Below, piece by piece: positions 1 through 7,872 of a stretch of DNA of 43,941 nt. The notes beneath the pieces are model-generated. The model saw nothing but the letters and a program-made list of their open reading frames with translations, had not been told where the DNA came from and searched no databases. Position numbers and translations under genes: made by a program. Positions within the stretch are counted from its first letter, which is position 1. The number at the start of each line of letters is the position of its first letter. Source of the stretch: JADFRG01 sp964590515 (GTDB lineage Bacteria; Chloroflexota; Anaerolineae; Anaerolineales; E44-bin32); the NCBI GenBank assembly GCA_964590515.1, contig CAZPZD010000018.1:1-43941 (forward strand), read 5' to 3'.

Positions 1-810
1 GGCGACCGCGGCTCGGCGGTCCGCGGCCCGAACCATGCCGAGGTCTGCGCCAAGGCTCGTGAGTTGCGGGTCGCGGAGCGGCAGGCGGCCGGTGCAACCC
101 AGATTCTGACCGCCACCGACTACCTCGTGGAGTCGCTCGCCGAACCCGATGCCCACATTGTTGAGGGCTTCTCGGCCGCGATGCCGAAGGTCTACCTGCC
201 TCCGATCAGCCTGACCGCTGAGGAAGTGAGCGCGGTGATCGTATACCTGCAGGCCCAGGGCTGCGCACCCGATCCGGCCGCGATTGAGCTGCCCGCCGCG
301 ATCCTCAATGCGGCCGCGGCCCAGGCCGAGACGGGCGCTCCCTTTTCCCTGGTCGTCGTGGGTGATCCGGCCGCCGGGCGGGCGCTGTTTAGCGACTCGG
401 CCGGGCCGGCCGGCTGCGTGCAATGCCACACGGTCGCTGGGGAGGGCGGGAGCGTCGGTCCAGAGCTGACTGAGGTTGCCGGAACTCAAACCCTGGCTTA
501 CATCTTCGAGTCAATCATGAACCCAAGCGCCGCGATCGCGGCCGGCGGCTACGAGCCGATCCAGCTCCAATTGACCGACGGGTCCGTGCTTTCCGGAGTC
601 ATTGAGGCCGAAGACGATGCCAGTATCTCACTGGTGGACAAAGAGGGCACTCAAGCCCTGGTTCAGAAGTCAGACATCCAGCGCGAGCGCCGCTATCCGG
701 ACATCCCTAGCCTCATGCCCGGCAATTTCGGGGACCTGCTGACCGTGAAGCAGGTTGCTGACTTGATTGCCTTCCTACAAGAAAGTGCAGGCGTGCTGCC
801 GGTTGAGTAA
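1..810 (+). CDS. Cytochrome c, two-domain, 5'-truncated by the window edge
   Basis: The reading frame is open from base 1, so the N-terminus lies outside the window. The first ~80 residues look like the C-terminal half of a cytochrome c domain, including a methionine-bearing AAMPKVYLPP stretch; its heme motif would be upstream. A second domain carries CVQCH (residues 139-143 of the visible part) and matches the general pattern of the Pirellula-type putative heme-binding domain: a GPxL stretch, a DGSVLSGV strand pair and a final SLMP methionine. It is probably a periplasmic electron carrier. The cytochrome gene at 841 follows after 30 bases, suggesting one operon feeding the oxidase downstream. 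A TTG at 64 could in principle start a shorter protein, but that would cut the first domain. Confidence 0.8.
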   Translation, partial: GDRGSAVRGPNHAEVCAKARELRVAERQAAGATQILTATDYLVESLAEPDAHIVEGFSAAMPKVYLPPISLTAEEVSAVIVYLQAQGCAPDPAAIELPAAILNAAAAQAETGAPFSLVVVGDPAAGRALFSDSAGPAGCVQCHTVAGEGGSVGPELTEVAGTQTLAYIFESIMNPSAAIAAGGYEPIQLQLTDGSVLSGVIEAEDDASISLVDKEGTQALVQKSDIQRERRYPDIPSLMPGNFGDLLTVKQVADLIAFLQESAGVLPVE

Positions 811-840
811 ATCTCCGTACCTGGTGCGAGGCCTCCCGAC

Positions 841-1662
841 TTGCACCGCAAAGCTGAGCGCAGCGTGACCCGCAGGCTTTCGCTGTTCTGGATGGTCGTG
901 CTGACCGTCATCGGGGTCAACCTGCTCTTGCGGGTTGGGCTCCCGTACCTCTCGATGCTGATCACCGATCGAAGCGAGCCGTTGCCCGTGCCCAGCGCCC
1001 TCATGGTGATTTACCAGGCCCTGACCGTGATCGGCGTCCTGGTCTACTTGGCTGCCGACGAACGGCGGCTGGACGAGTTCTGGCAGCCCGTTCGAACATT
1101 CATCCGCGGGCCGGAAGCCGTGCGCACCCCGGTCGATCGGGCGCTCACCTACGCCCGCTGGGGAGTCTTCGCTGCACTGCCGCTCTTGGCCGGATGGGCG
1201 GTGTTTTCAAGCAGCCTGCCGGCGACGGCGGCCCCGACAAGTTTGCGAATCTCTCACCCGACGATTCCATTTGAGTATCAGAGCCTGACCAACCCCTTCC
1301 GCAACCCGGACGGAACTGTGGATCCGGCGGTCATCGAGGAAGGCCGGCTCCTGTTTCAGATCAACTGCCGGCCCTGCCATGGAACGCCGGCGAACGGCGA
1401 AGGCCCGATGGCCTACGGTTTCAGGCTGCGGCCGGCGAATTTCAGCTCGGAAGACACCATCGCGACCGTCATCGAGGCCTACGCCTTCTGGCGGGTCCGT
1501 GAGGGTGGGATCGGCCTTCCCAACGCGGCCAGCCCGTGGGACTCGGCGATGCCAGCCTGGGTTGATGAGCTGACTGACGAACAGATTTGGACGATCATTG
1601 CGGCCGAGTATCAGATTGCCGGGGTCGAGCCTCGGCGACCGGAGTCTTCACCGGGTGAGTAG
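841..1662 (+). CDS. Membrane-anchored monoheme cytochrome c
   Basis: About 273 residues. Hydrophobic segments near residues 13-35, 55-72 and 105-125 precede a C-terminal cytochrome c domain with CRPCH at residues 176-180 and a likely Met ligand in SAMPAWVDEL. The layout suggests a membrane-held c-type cytochrome with its heme outside the cytoplasmic membrane. The start is uncertain: TTG at 841 is used here, while GTG at 865 (giving MTRRLSLFW) is equally possible; neither has a strong ribosome-binding site. The 3' end overlaps the next cytochrome gene by 8 bases, indicating translational coupling. It is probably part of the electron chain to the oxidase at 4090-7832; the partner complex is not visible. 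Confidence 0.8.
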   Translation: MHRKAERSVTRRLSLFWMVVLTVIGVNLLLRVGLPYLSMLITDRSEPLPVPSALMVIYQALTVIGVLVYLAADERRLDEFWQPVRTFIRGPEAVRTPVDRALTYARWGVFAALPLLAGWAVFSSSLPATAAPTSLRISHPTIPFEYQSLTNPFRNPDGTVDPAVIEEGRLLFQINCRPCHGTPANGEGPMAYGFRLRPANFSSEDTIATVIEAYAFWRVREGGIGLPNAASPWDSAMPAWVDELTDEQIWTIIAAEYQIAGVEPRRPESSPGE

Positions 1663-3199
1663 GCCCAAGCCAGTTCAATTACTACGCTACCTGCTGCTCT
1701 TCGGGCTCGGGGTCATGATCATGATTGGCTCCGGCCGGGCGGGCGGGGCGCCGGCGTTCGCCCAGGCTGCAATCAATGGCGAGACGGTTTACCTTGAACG
1801 CTGTGCGTTCTGCCACGGCGAGAACGGCGACGGCAATGGCCCGGTCGCCCGTTTTCTCAACCCCCGACCAAGGGATTTCACTCTCGGGCAGTTTCGCTTT
1901 CGGACCACCCCGTCGGGAGACCTTCCGTTGCGGGAAAATGTGATCGCGATCGTGAAGAGCGGTGTGCGCGGCACCGCTATGCCGCGTTGGGAGGGAGTGC
2001 TTAGCGACGCGGAGATCGAAGCGGTCGTGGACTACCTGACCACCAGCTTCGTTCCGTTCTGGGGGACCTACGATCCCCCGATCATCGAGATCCCCGATCC
2101 GCCCCGGGTAACAGGCGCAATGGTCGAGCAAGGGGCTCAGCAATACCAAGATCTGCAGTGCTGGAAGTGCCATGGGGACCAGGGACGCGGGAACGGCCCA
2201 TCGGCTCTGACCCTCACGGATGAAACCGATCGGCCGATTCGTCCCGCCGACTTGACTAAGGCCTGGCGCTACAAGGGGGGAAGCGATTTGGTGAGCATCT
2301 ACACTCGCTTCTCGACCGGGATGGACGGGAGCCCGATGCCATCCTTCTATGATGTCACCGCTGACGAAGGGCGCTGGGCGCTGGCGGCCTACGTGCAGTC
2401 GCTGCAAGCTGGAGAACCGACCGACGAGAACGTGCTCCAGGCGGCGTTCGTTTCCGATGAGCTGCCCACGGATCCCGATGATGGATTATGGGAGCAGGCC
2501 GATCCGACCTCGTACTTCCTGACCGGGCAGGTGATTGTGGGCCCGCGCTGGCAGACACCCGGCGTGGACGCGGTCACCGTGCGGGCGCTGTACAACACGG
2601 CCGACCTCGCGCTGCTTCTCGAGTGGAACGATCCGTTTGAAGACCCAGCCTCGGGTGGTGCGGAACTGCTTCCGGAGACCGGGACCTACGTGGATCTGGA
2701 GTCCCTCCCCGAGGATCCCGAACCATTCGCCGACGGGCTGGCGATCCAGATCCCCGCCCAGCTTGCCGAGGGCGTGGCGAAGCCCTACTTTGCCTGGGGC
2801 CAACCGGGGAATCCGGTGAACCTTTGGGTATGGCGCGCCGGGGATCCGATTCAGGAGTTCACCGGGACCGGCCTGAAGGCTGAGCCGGCGGCCCAGGCGA
2901 GTTCCGACGTTGCGGCCAGTGCCAGTTGGACTGATGGCCGGTATCGGCTGATCGTCTCCCGCCCGCTTGCAACCGGAGACCCGGAAGACGCAACCATCCA
3001 GCCTGGCCAGTTCATCCCGATCGCTTTCCAGGCCTGGGACGGTTCCAAGGGCGAGGCCGGCACTCGACTCTCGCTATCGTCCTGGAACAATCTAGTGCTT
3101 GAGCAGCCGACCCCCATCAGTGCATACCTTTACGCCGGGTTGGCGGCCGTAGTGGTGGGAGCCGGGGAATGGTGGTTGTATCGGCGGGTCCGATCTTGA
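1655..3199 (+). CDS. Diheme cytochrome c fused to an ethylbenzene dehydrogenase-type heme domain
   Basis: 514 residues from GTG 1655, chosen because it places a signal peptide (LLLFGLGVMIMIG, then an AFAQA cleavage region) at the N-terminus and overlaps the upstream stop by 8 bases. Two cytochrome c domains follow, CAFCH (residues 50-54) and CWKCH (169-173). Each has a downstream Met, in TAMPRW and SPMPSF. Residues ~285-470 resemble the EB_dh domain of the gamma subunits of ethylbenzene dehydrogenase and related molybdoenzymes, which binds heme b. A single membrane helix near the C-terminus (SAYLYAGLAAVVVG) anchors it. The arrangement suggests a periplasm-facing, membrane-tethered multiheme relay. 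The partner oxidoreductase is not in the window. Confidence 0.8.
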   Translation: MSRPKPVQLLRYLLLFGLGVMIMIGSGRAGGAPAFAQAAINGETVYLERCAFCHGENGDGNGPVARFLNPRPRDFTLGQFRFRTTPSGDLPLRENVIAIVKSGVRGTAMPRWEGVLSDAEIEAVVDYLTTSFVPFWGTYDPPIIEIPDPPRVTGAMVEQGAQQYQDLQCWKCHGDQGRGNGPSALTLTDETDRPIRPADLTKAWRYKGGSDLVSIYTRFSTGMDGSPMPSFYDVTADEGRWALAAYVQSLQAGEPTDENVLQAAFVSDELPTDPDDGLWEQADPTSYFLTGQVIVGPRWQTPGVDAVTVRALYNTADLALLLEWNDPFEDPASGGAELLPETGTYVDLESLPEDPEPFADGLAIQIPAQLAEGVAKPYFAWGQPGNPVNLWVWRAGDPIQEFTGTGLKAEPAAQASSDVAASASWTDGRYRLIVSRPLATGDPEDATIQPGQFIPIAFQAWDGSKGEAGTRLSLSSWNNLVLEQPTPISAYLYAGLAAVVVGAGEWWLYRRVRS

Positions 3200-3224
3200 C
3201 GAATTCGCTTCGGGTATCTATCCT
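3196..3224 (+). promoter_or_regulatory. Sigma-70-type promoter for the cupredoxin/cox operon
   Basis: TTGACG (3196-3201) and TATCCT (3219-3224) are separated by 17 bases, matching the -35 consensus at 5 of 6 and the -10 consensus at 4 of 6 positions. The -35 box overlaps the stop codon of the preceding cytochrome gene. The predicted transcript start near 3231 leaves a ~25-base leader with an AAGGAGA ribosome-binding site before the ATG at 3256. Confidence 0.55.
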
Positions 3225-3255
3225 ATCGGACGATTGGTTCGCAAAGGAGAACTGA

Positions 3256-4023
3256 ATGCTGCGTCGTGAAGCTGGCTTGCTGGTTTTTTTAGGTGTCGCC
3301 TTAGCGCTTGCAAGCTGCGGAGGCGGCGCGGAGCCGACCGCCCCCGCAGATGGAGATCAGGAGTCGCCCCAGCCCGCTGCGACTGGAGCGGGAACCATCA
3401 GCGGAGTGATCAACTTCAGTGGGACATCCCCCGAGGCGGAACCGATCTTGATGGATGCAGAGGCGATCTGCGCCGAGCAGTATCCGGACGGGGCGTTCGC
3501 AGAAACGGTCGTTGCAAACTCCAACGGGACCTTGCAAAACGTCTTCATCTATGTGAAGGAAGGACTCCCCGACCAGGAGTGGCCGGTATCCAGCGAGGGG
3601 GTGCTCTTGGATCAGAGCGGCTGCCGCTACCACCCGCATGTGCTGGGGATCCAGGCTGGTCAGACCTTGATCATCCGGAACAGTGACGGTATTCTGCACA
3701 ACATCCACCCGAAGCCGGTCGTCAATCGGCCGTTCAACCTTGGCCAGCCGGTTGAGATGGACTCCGAGAAGTCCTTCGCCGCGCCCGAGGTGATGATTCC
3801 GGTAGAATGCGACGTCCACGACTGGATGCTTGGTTACATTGGAGTGCTCAGTCATCCGTTCTTCGCAGTGAGCGGGAACGATGGCAGCTTTTCAATCAGT
3901 GGGTTGCCGGCCGGTGACTATGTAGTCGAGGCCTGGCACGAGCTGTACGGTACCCAAACGATCTCCGTCTCTGTGGCCGAGGGCGGGACGGAGGAGATTG
4001 TATTCACCTACGCGGGAAGCTAG
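3256..4023 (+). CDS. Cupredoxin-like lipoprotein
   Basis: 255 residues with a lipoprotein signal ending in a lipobox (LALASC), so it is probably lipid-anchored outside the membrane. Residues ~140-200 carry a type 1 copper-like set: H148/H151 (HNIH), C185 (ECDVH), H188 and M191. A carboxypeptidase-regulatory-like beta domain follows (GLPAGDYVVEAWH). It could donate electrons to, or deliver copper to, the CuA subunit encoded next. ATG 3256 has a strong AAGGAGA ribosome-binding site, and a promoter lies at 3196-3224. Whether copper is bound for electron transfer or for metallochaperoning cannot be told from sequence. Confidence 0.75.
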   Translation: MLRREAGLLVFLGVALALASCGGGAEPTAPADGDQESPQPAATGAGTISGVINFSGTSPEAEPILMDAEAICAEQYPDGAFAETVVANSNGTLQNVFIYVKEGLPDQEWPVSSEGVLLDQSGCRYHPHVLGIQAGQTLIIRNSDGILHNIHPKPVVNRPFNLGQPVEMDSEKSFAAPEVMIPVECDVHDWMLGYIGVLSHPFFAVSGNDGSFSISGLPAGDYVVEAWHELYGTQTISVSVAEGGTEEIVFTYAGS

Positions 4024-4031
4024 CTCAGCCG

Positions 4032-4060
4032 GCGCCCAGCCAAACGAGAATGGCTGGCGC
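4032..4060 (+). other. Hairpin between the cupredoxin gene and coxB
   Basis: GCGCCcAGCCA (4032-4042) pairs with TGGCTGGCGC (4051-4060): ten base pairs, one bulged C and an 8-base loop. No T-tract follows, so it is not a standard intrinsic terminator. It lies 30 bases before the coxB start and could be a processing or stability element, or a partial attenuator. Confidence 0.45.
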
Positions 4061-4089
4061 GGGTGCGAGATCGTAAACCGGAGGCCTGA

Positions 4090-4764
4090 ATGGGAGGCTT
4101 AGTCCCAGGCATCTCGACCATTGCCGCTCCAATTGATCGGCTGTTCATGGTCGTGTTGATCGTGACCGGAGTGGCATTCTTCCTGGTCGAAGGGATCCTG
4201 ATTACCTTTCTGGTCCGCTACCGGCACCGAGAGGATCGCCGGGCAACCTTCATTCATGGAAACCGAACGGTGGAGGCCACCTGGACGATTGTTCCCGGAA
4301 TAATGCTCTTCGGGCTGGCGATCTTTCAATACGGGACCTGGCGGCAGGCCAAGATCACGGTTCCTGATGAATCGCGATCTCAGCTGGTCGGCGTCTCTGC
4401 GAACCAATTCGAATGGAATGCAACCTATCCCGGTGCTGACGGCCGGCTGGGGACCCCGGATGACTTAGCGGCTCCCATCAATGTGCTGCATTTCCCGGTT
4501 GGGGTTCCGGTGATCATAGAGCTGCAGTCGACCGATGTCATTCACAGCTTTTTCATACCGGTGCTGCGGGTGAAGCAGGATGCCGTTCCCGGGCGACCGG
4601 TGCGGCTGTGGTTTGAAGCAACCCGGAGCGGGCAGCACGAGCTCGCCTGCGCCGAACTGTGCGGCCTCGGCCACTATCGGATGCGAGGCCAGGTGACGTT
4701 CGAGGCCCCGGAGGCCTTTGAAGCGTGGTTGGTCGAGCTTGCCGCGCGGCAGGCGGGAGGGTGA
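4090..4764 (+). CDS. coxB: Cytochrome c oxidase subunit II
   Basis: 224 residues with two N-terminal membrane helices (~residues 15-40 and 60-80) and a periplasmic cupredoxin domain with a complete binuclear CuA site: H152, C187, E189, C191, H195 and M198 (CAELCGLGHYRM). This subunit accepts electrons from cytochrome c or a copper protein and passes them to heme a in subunit I. There is no fused cytochrome c domain, unlike caa3 enzymes, so one of the separate cytochromes encoded at 1-3199 or the cupredoxin at 3256 may be the donor. Subunit I follows 7 bases downstream. Confidence 0.95.
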   Translation: MGGLVPGISTIAAPIDRLFMVVLIVTGVAFFLVEGILITFLVRYRHREDRRATFIHGNRTVEATWTIVPGIMLFGLAIFQYGTWRQAKITVPDESRSQLVGVSANQFEWNATYPGADGRLGTPDDLAAPINVLHFPVGVPVIIELQSTDVIHSFFIPVLRVKQDAVPGRPVRLWFEATRSGQHELACAELCGLGHYRMRGQVTFEAPEAFEAWLVELAARQAGG

Positions 4765-4771
4765 AGCGCTA

Positions 4772-6526
4772 ATGAGTGGCACCGCCGAGCTCAGTTTCAT
4801 CCGCCGCTACGTGTTCTCGACCGATCACAAAGTGATCGGCCGGCAGTTCCTGTTTACCGCCCTCGCCTTCTTCACCTTAGGTGGCACCCTCGCAATGCTG
4901 ATGCGGACCCAACTCGCCTGGCCGTGGCAGGAGATCCCGGTCCTCGGCAAACTGCTGTACGGAAATTCCGGGAACATCCTTGCGCCAGAGGCCTACCCGG
5001 CCCTGGTGACCATGCACGGCACGATCATGATCTTCTTCTTCATCATTCCGATCCTGTCCGGCGCGTTTGGCAATTTCTTGATCCCGCTCATGATCGGCGC
5101 CCGCGACATGGCGTTTCCCAGACTGAATCTGCTCTCCTATTGGGTGATGGTCCCCGCATTCTTGGTGATGTTGTCCAGTTTCTTCGTGGCGACCGGGACC
5201 GCGGCGGCCGGCTGGACTTCCTATGTCCCGCTCAGCGCCCTGCGCGACATGATCCCCGGCTCCGAAGCCGGTCAGACGCTGTGGGTGATCAGCCTCATGT
5301 TGGTCGGTACCTCGTCCTTGATGGGTGCCATCAACTACATCACAACGATCGTCATGTTGCGCGCTCCCGGCATGGACATGTTCCGCTTGCCGATGACGAT
5401 CTGGGCTCTGTTCGTCACGGCAATCCTGGTGACCTTCGCAACCCCGGTGCTGACCGCCGCTTTGATCTTGTTGATGCTCGATCGTTCCATTGGCACACTC
5501 TTCTTTACGGTCGGCGCGGGAGGGCAAGCCATCCTGTGGCAGCATCTGTTCTGGTTCTATTCTCACCCGGCTGTCTACATCATGATTCTTCCGGCCATGG
5601 GTATCGCCTCGGATGTCATCTCGACTTTCTCGCGCAAGCCGCTCTTCGGCTACAAGCCGATGGTCTACGCGATCATGGCGATCGCCGGGCTGGGGTTCAT
5701 CGTCTGGGGCCACCACATGTTCATCAGCGGCATGAACCCCTTGCTGGGAATGACCTTCATGACCTCCACCATGATGATCGCCTTGCCCTCCGCCATCAAA
5801 ACCTTCAACTGGCTGGGGACGCTCTGGCGGGGCGACCTGCACCTCACCGCGCCGATGCTGAATGCCCTGGCCTTCGTATCTACCTTCGTCATTGGCGGAC
5901 TCAGCGGGGTGTACTCGGCCGCCACCCCGGTGGATATCTTCCTGCATGACACGTACTGGATCGTCGGTCACATCCATTACGTGCTGTTCGGGGGCAGCGT
6001 GTTTGGAGTTTTCGCCGCCGTCCAGTATTGGTTCCCCAAGATGTTCGGCCGAATGATGAATGACGCCTGGGGCAAGATTCACTTCGCTCTAACCTTTGTG
6101 AGCTTCAACCTGGTATTTCTGCCAATGTTCATCTTGGGGGCCTATGGAATGCCGCGTCGGATTGCCGACCCCTATCAGTACGAGATGTTCGCCCCGCTGC
6201 AGGGACTCAATCAGTTCATGACCTTTAGTCTGTATGTGCTCGCGCTCACCCAGGTCTTCTTCTTCGTAAACGTGTTTTACAGCCTGGCCCGGGGCAAGGC
6301 TGCCCCGAGCAACCCCTGGCAGGCAAACACCCTGGAGTGGACCGTCAGCTCACCGCCGCCGCACGAAAACTTTCATAAGGTCCCGACGGTATACCGCGGG
6401 CCCTATGAATACAGCTCACCGCTGGTGTCCGAAGACTGGCTGCCGCAAGACCGATTTGTCGATGGGGCGAGCCCCCCAGCGGTCCCAGAGGCGCCGTATC
6501 CGGCAGCCAGCCCAGCCTCGGATTGA
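4772..6526 (+). CDS. coxA: Cytochrome c oxidase subunit I, A2-type
   Basis: 584 residues from ATG 4772, preceded by GGCGGGAGG. Key residues are all present: H82 (heme a), H265 and Y269 (CuB and the cross-linked tyrosine, in YSHPAVY), H314/H315 (CuB), H392/D393 (Mg site), H400 (heme a3) and H402 (heme a). The helix-VI motif is YSHPAVY rather than GHPEVY, the signature of A2-type oxidases in which a Tyr-Ser pair replaces the D-channel glutamate. A K-channel lysine is present in SAIKTFNW. This should be a functional proton-pumping oxygen reductase. A longer in-frame start at 4718 would overlap coxB and is less likely. Confidence 0.96.
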   Translation: MSGTAELSFIRRYVFSTDHKVIGRQFLFTALAFFTLGGTLAMLMRTQLAWPWQEIPVLGKLLYGNSGNILAPEAYPALVTMHGTIMIFFFIIPILSGAFGNFLIPLMIGARDMAFPRLNLLSYWVMVPAFLVMLSSFFVATGTAAAGWTSYVPLSALRDMIPGSEAGQTLWVISLMLVGTSSLMGAINYITTIVMLRAPGMDMFRLPMTIWALFVTAILVTFATPVLTAALILLMLDRSIGTLFFTVGAGGQAILWQHLFWFYSHPAVYIMILPAMGIASDVISTFSRKPLFGYKPMVYAIMAIAGLGFIVWGHHMFISGMNPLLGMTFMTSTMMIALPSAIKTFNWLGTLWRGDLHLTAPMLNALAFVSTFVIGGLSGVYSAATPVDIFLHDTYWIVGHIHYVLFGGSVFGVFAAVQYWFPKMFGRMMNDAWGKIHFALTFVSFNLVFLPMFILGAYGMPRRIADPYQYEMFAPLQGLNQFMTFSLYVLALTQVFFFVNVFYSLARGKAAPSNPWQANTLEWTVSSPPPHENFHKVPTVYRGPYEYSSPLVSEDWLPQDRFVDGASPPAVPEAPYPAASPASD

Positions 6527-6539
6527 ACCGCCCGAAAGA

Positions 6540-6544
6540 GGAGG
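6540..6544 (+). promoter_or_regulatory. Shine-Dalgarno sequence supporting an ATT start
   Basis: GGAGG at 6540-6544 lies 6 bases before ATT 6551. The frame between the coxA stop (6524-6526) and ATT 6551 contains no ATG, GTG or TTG. The only conventional alternative is TTG 6575, which is 30 bases from this site and has none of its own. Confidence 0.6.
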
Positions 6545-6550
6545 CCGACC

Positions 6551-6940
6551 ATTGCTACCGAGTTCACCGTCCGGTTGGAGCACCACCCTGGTTCGCTAGC
6601 CTTTCTCTCCAAGGCGTTGGGCGAAGCCGAAGTCAATATTCGATCCCTGGCAGGAATGGTCTGTGATGGCAAAGGGGTGATCAAATTGATCACCAGCGAC
6701 GTGGAGGCAACTCGGGCCAAGCTTGAGCAGGTTCACGCCGATTTCGATCAGCGGGAGATTCTCACGGTGACCATGGCGGACCGTCCGGGTGCGCTCGGCG
6801 ATTTTGCCAGAGTGCTGTGGGAGGCGAATATTAACATCGACACCATCTATGTCCTCGACACCGCCGGTGGTTACACCGAACTGGCGATCGGGGTCGACAA
6901 GCTGGAAGAAGCCAAACAGCTTCCGCTCGCCCAATACTAA
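6551..6940 (+). CDS. Tandem ACT-domain protein
   Basis: 129 residues with two ACT domains: residues ~3-70 (EFTVRLEHHPGSLAFL..) and ~75-125 (ILTVTMADRPGALGDFARVL..). Each has the ligand-binding loop typical of amino-acid-sensing ACT folds (PGSL, PGAL). Stand-alone tandem ACT proteins usually bind a small ligand or regulate a partner; the ligand is unknown. The ATT start is chosen because GGAGG lies 6 bases upstream and because it restores the first beta strand of the domain, which TTG 6575 would remove. The gene lies between oxidase subunits I and III, 13 bases before coxC, so it is transcribed with them. Its role there is unexplained. Confidence 0.8.
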   Translation: MATEFTVRLEHHPGSLAFLSKALGEAEVNIRSLAGMVCDGKGVIKLITSDVEATRAKLEQVHADFDQREILTVTMADRPGALGDFARVLWEANINIDTIYVLDTAGGYTELAIGVDKLEEAKQLPLAQY

Positions 6941-6953
6941 GGAGGACGAGCCC

Positions 6954-7538
6954 GTGGATCGTGCAATCGAGCGTCGAGACGGACCGCTGGCCGGAGTCAG
7001 CACTACCAAGTTCGCCATGTGGCTGTTTCTGGCCTCGGAGGCGATGTTCTTCGGCGGGCTGATCGCGGCCTATCTGGTCCTGCGGTTGGCCGGAAGCGAT
7101 TGGCCGGTCGTCGCCGACGTGCTGAATGTCCCGCTGGTGGCAGGCAACACCTTCATCCTGATTGTGAGCAGCTTGACCATGGTGTTTGGGTTGGCTGCGA
7201 TTGAATCCGGCGACCAGCGTCGCCTGCGCCAATTCTTGGTCGCCACCGCAGCCCTGGGCAGCGTCTTCATCAGCATCCAGGCTGTCGAGTGGAGAGAATT
7301 GCTGGCCGAGGGCACGACCGCCAGCACCAGCCTCTTCGGATCAACCTTCTTCACCCTCACCGGGTTCCACGGGTTGCACGTCCTGGGAGGGGTGCTGTTC
7401 ATGCTCTACGTGATCGCCCGTGCCTTCCAGGGCAGGTACACCAAAGAGGAACACGGTGGGGTGGAATTGATGGGTCTGTACTGGCACTTCGTGGATGTGG
7501 TATGGATTTTCCTGTTCACAATCGTTTACCTGGTCTAG
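6954..7538 (+). CDS. coxC: Cytochrome c oxidase subunit III
   Basis: 194 residues from GTG 6954, preceded by AAGGAGGACG. It is a five-helix form of subunit III starting with KFAMWLFLASEAMFFGGL, with the conserved glutamate in helix I and HGLHVLGGVLFM and YWHFVDVVWIFLF in the later helices. Subunit III stabilises subunit I and keeps the proton-entry path active. The length is normal for the short bacterial type that lacks the first two helices. The gene is in operon with subunit IV, 18 bases downstream. Confidence 0.95.
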   Translation: MDRAIERRDGPLAGVSTTKFAMWLFLASEAMFFGGLIAAYLVLRLAGSDWPVVADVLNVPLVAGNTFILIVSSLTMVFGLAAIESGDQRRLRQFLVATAALGSVFISIQAVEWRELLAEGTTASTSLFGSTFFTLTGFHGLHVLGGVLFMLYVIARAFQGRYTKEEHGGVELMGLYWHFVDVVWIFLFTIVYLV

Positions 7539-7556
7539 CCGGGGAGTAGAATCTGG

Positions 7557-7832
7557 ATGAGTGCAGCGAAGAGGTCAAGGTATCTGACGGTTTTTGCCGC
7601 TCTGGCGGTGTTCACGGTAATCGAAGTGGCGGTTGCCTTCACCGAGATCGCAAAGTCGACCCAGGTCGTCTTGCTGCTCGCGCTAGCGCTGATCAAGGCA
7701 AGCCTGGTGGCCTTGTACTACATGCATCTGCGCTCCGAAGGACCCCTGCTAAGGGTCATCGCTGCATTTCCGATGCTGCTGGTGATCGTGCTGTTGTTGC
7801 TGCCCGTTTTCGATTTGGCCCTGGCCCAATAG
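7557..7832 (+). CDS. coxD: Cytochrome c oxidase subunit IV (COX4/CyoD-like)
   Basis: 91 residues with three predicted membrane helices and the pattern of small prokaryotic subunit IV proteins: a helix with ALIKASLVALYYMHLRSEGP followed by a hydrophobic C-terminal helix. In this family the subunit helps assemble or stabilise the CuB centre. It closes the coxB-coxA-ACT-coxC-coxD cluster; the next gene begins 40 bases downstream and may be co-transcribed. Confidence 0.88.
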   Translation: MSAAKRSRYLTVFAALAVFTVIEVAVAFTEIAKSTQVVLLLALALIKASLVALYYMHLRSEGPLLRVIAAFPMLLVIVLLLLPVFDLALAQ

Positions 7833-7872
7833 CCGGCCAGCCGCGCAAGAATCTCATGGTGCAGGGTGATCA

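Noticed and set aside
4877..6082. 401-residue open frame antisense to coxA
   Set aside because: It is rich in His, Asp and Gly with no domain pattern and lies entirely within a certain oxidase gene; this is a codon-bias shadow in GC-rich DNA.
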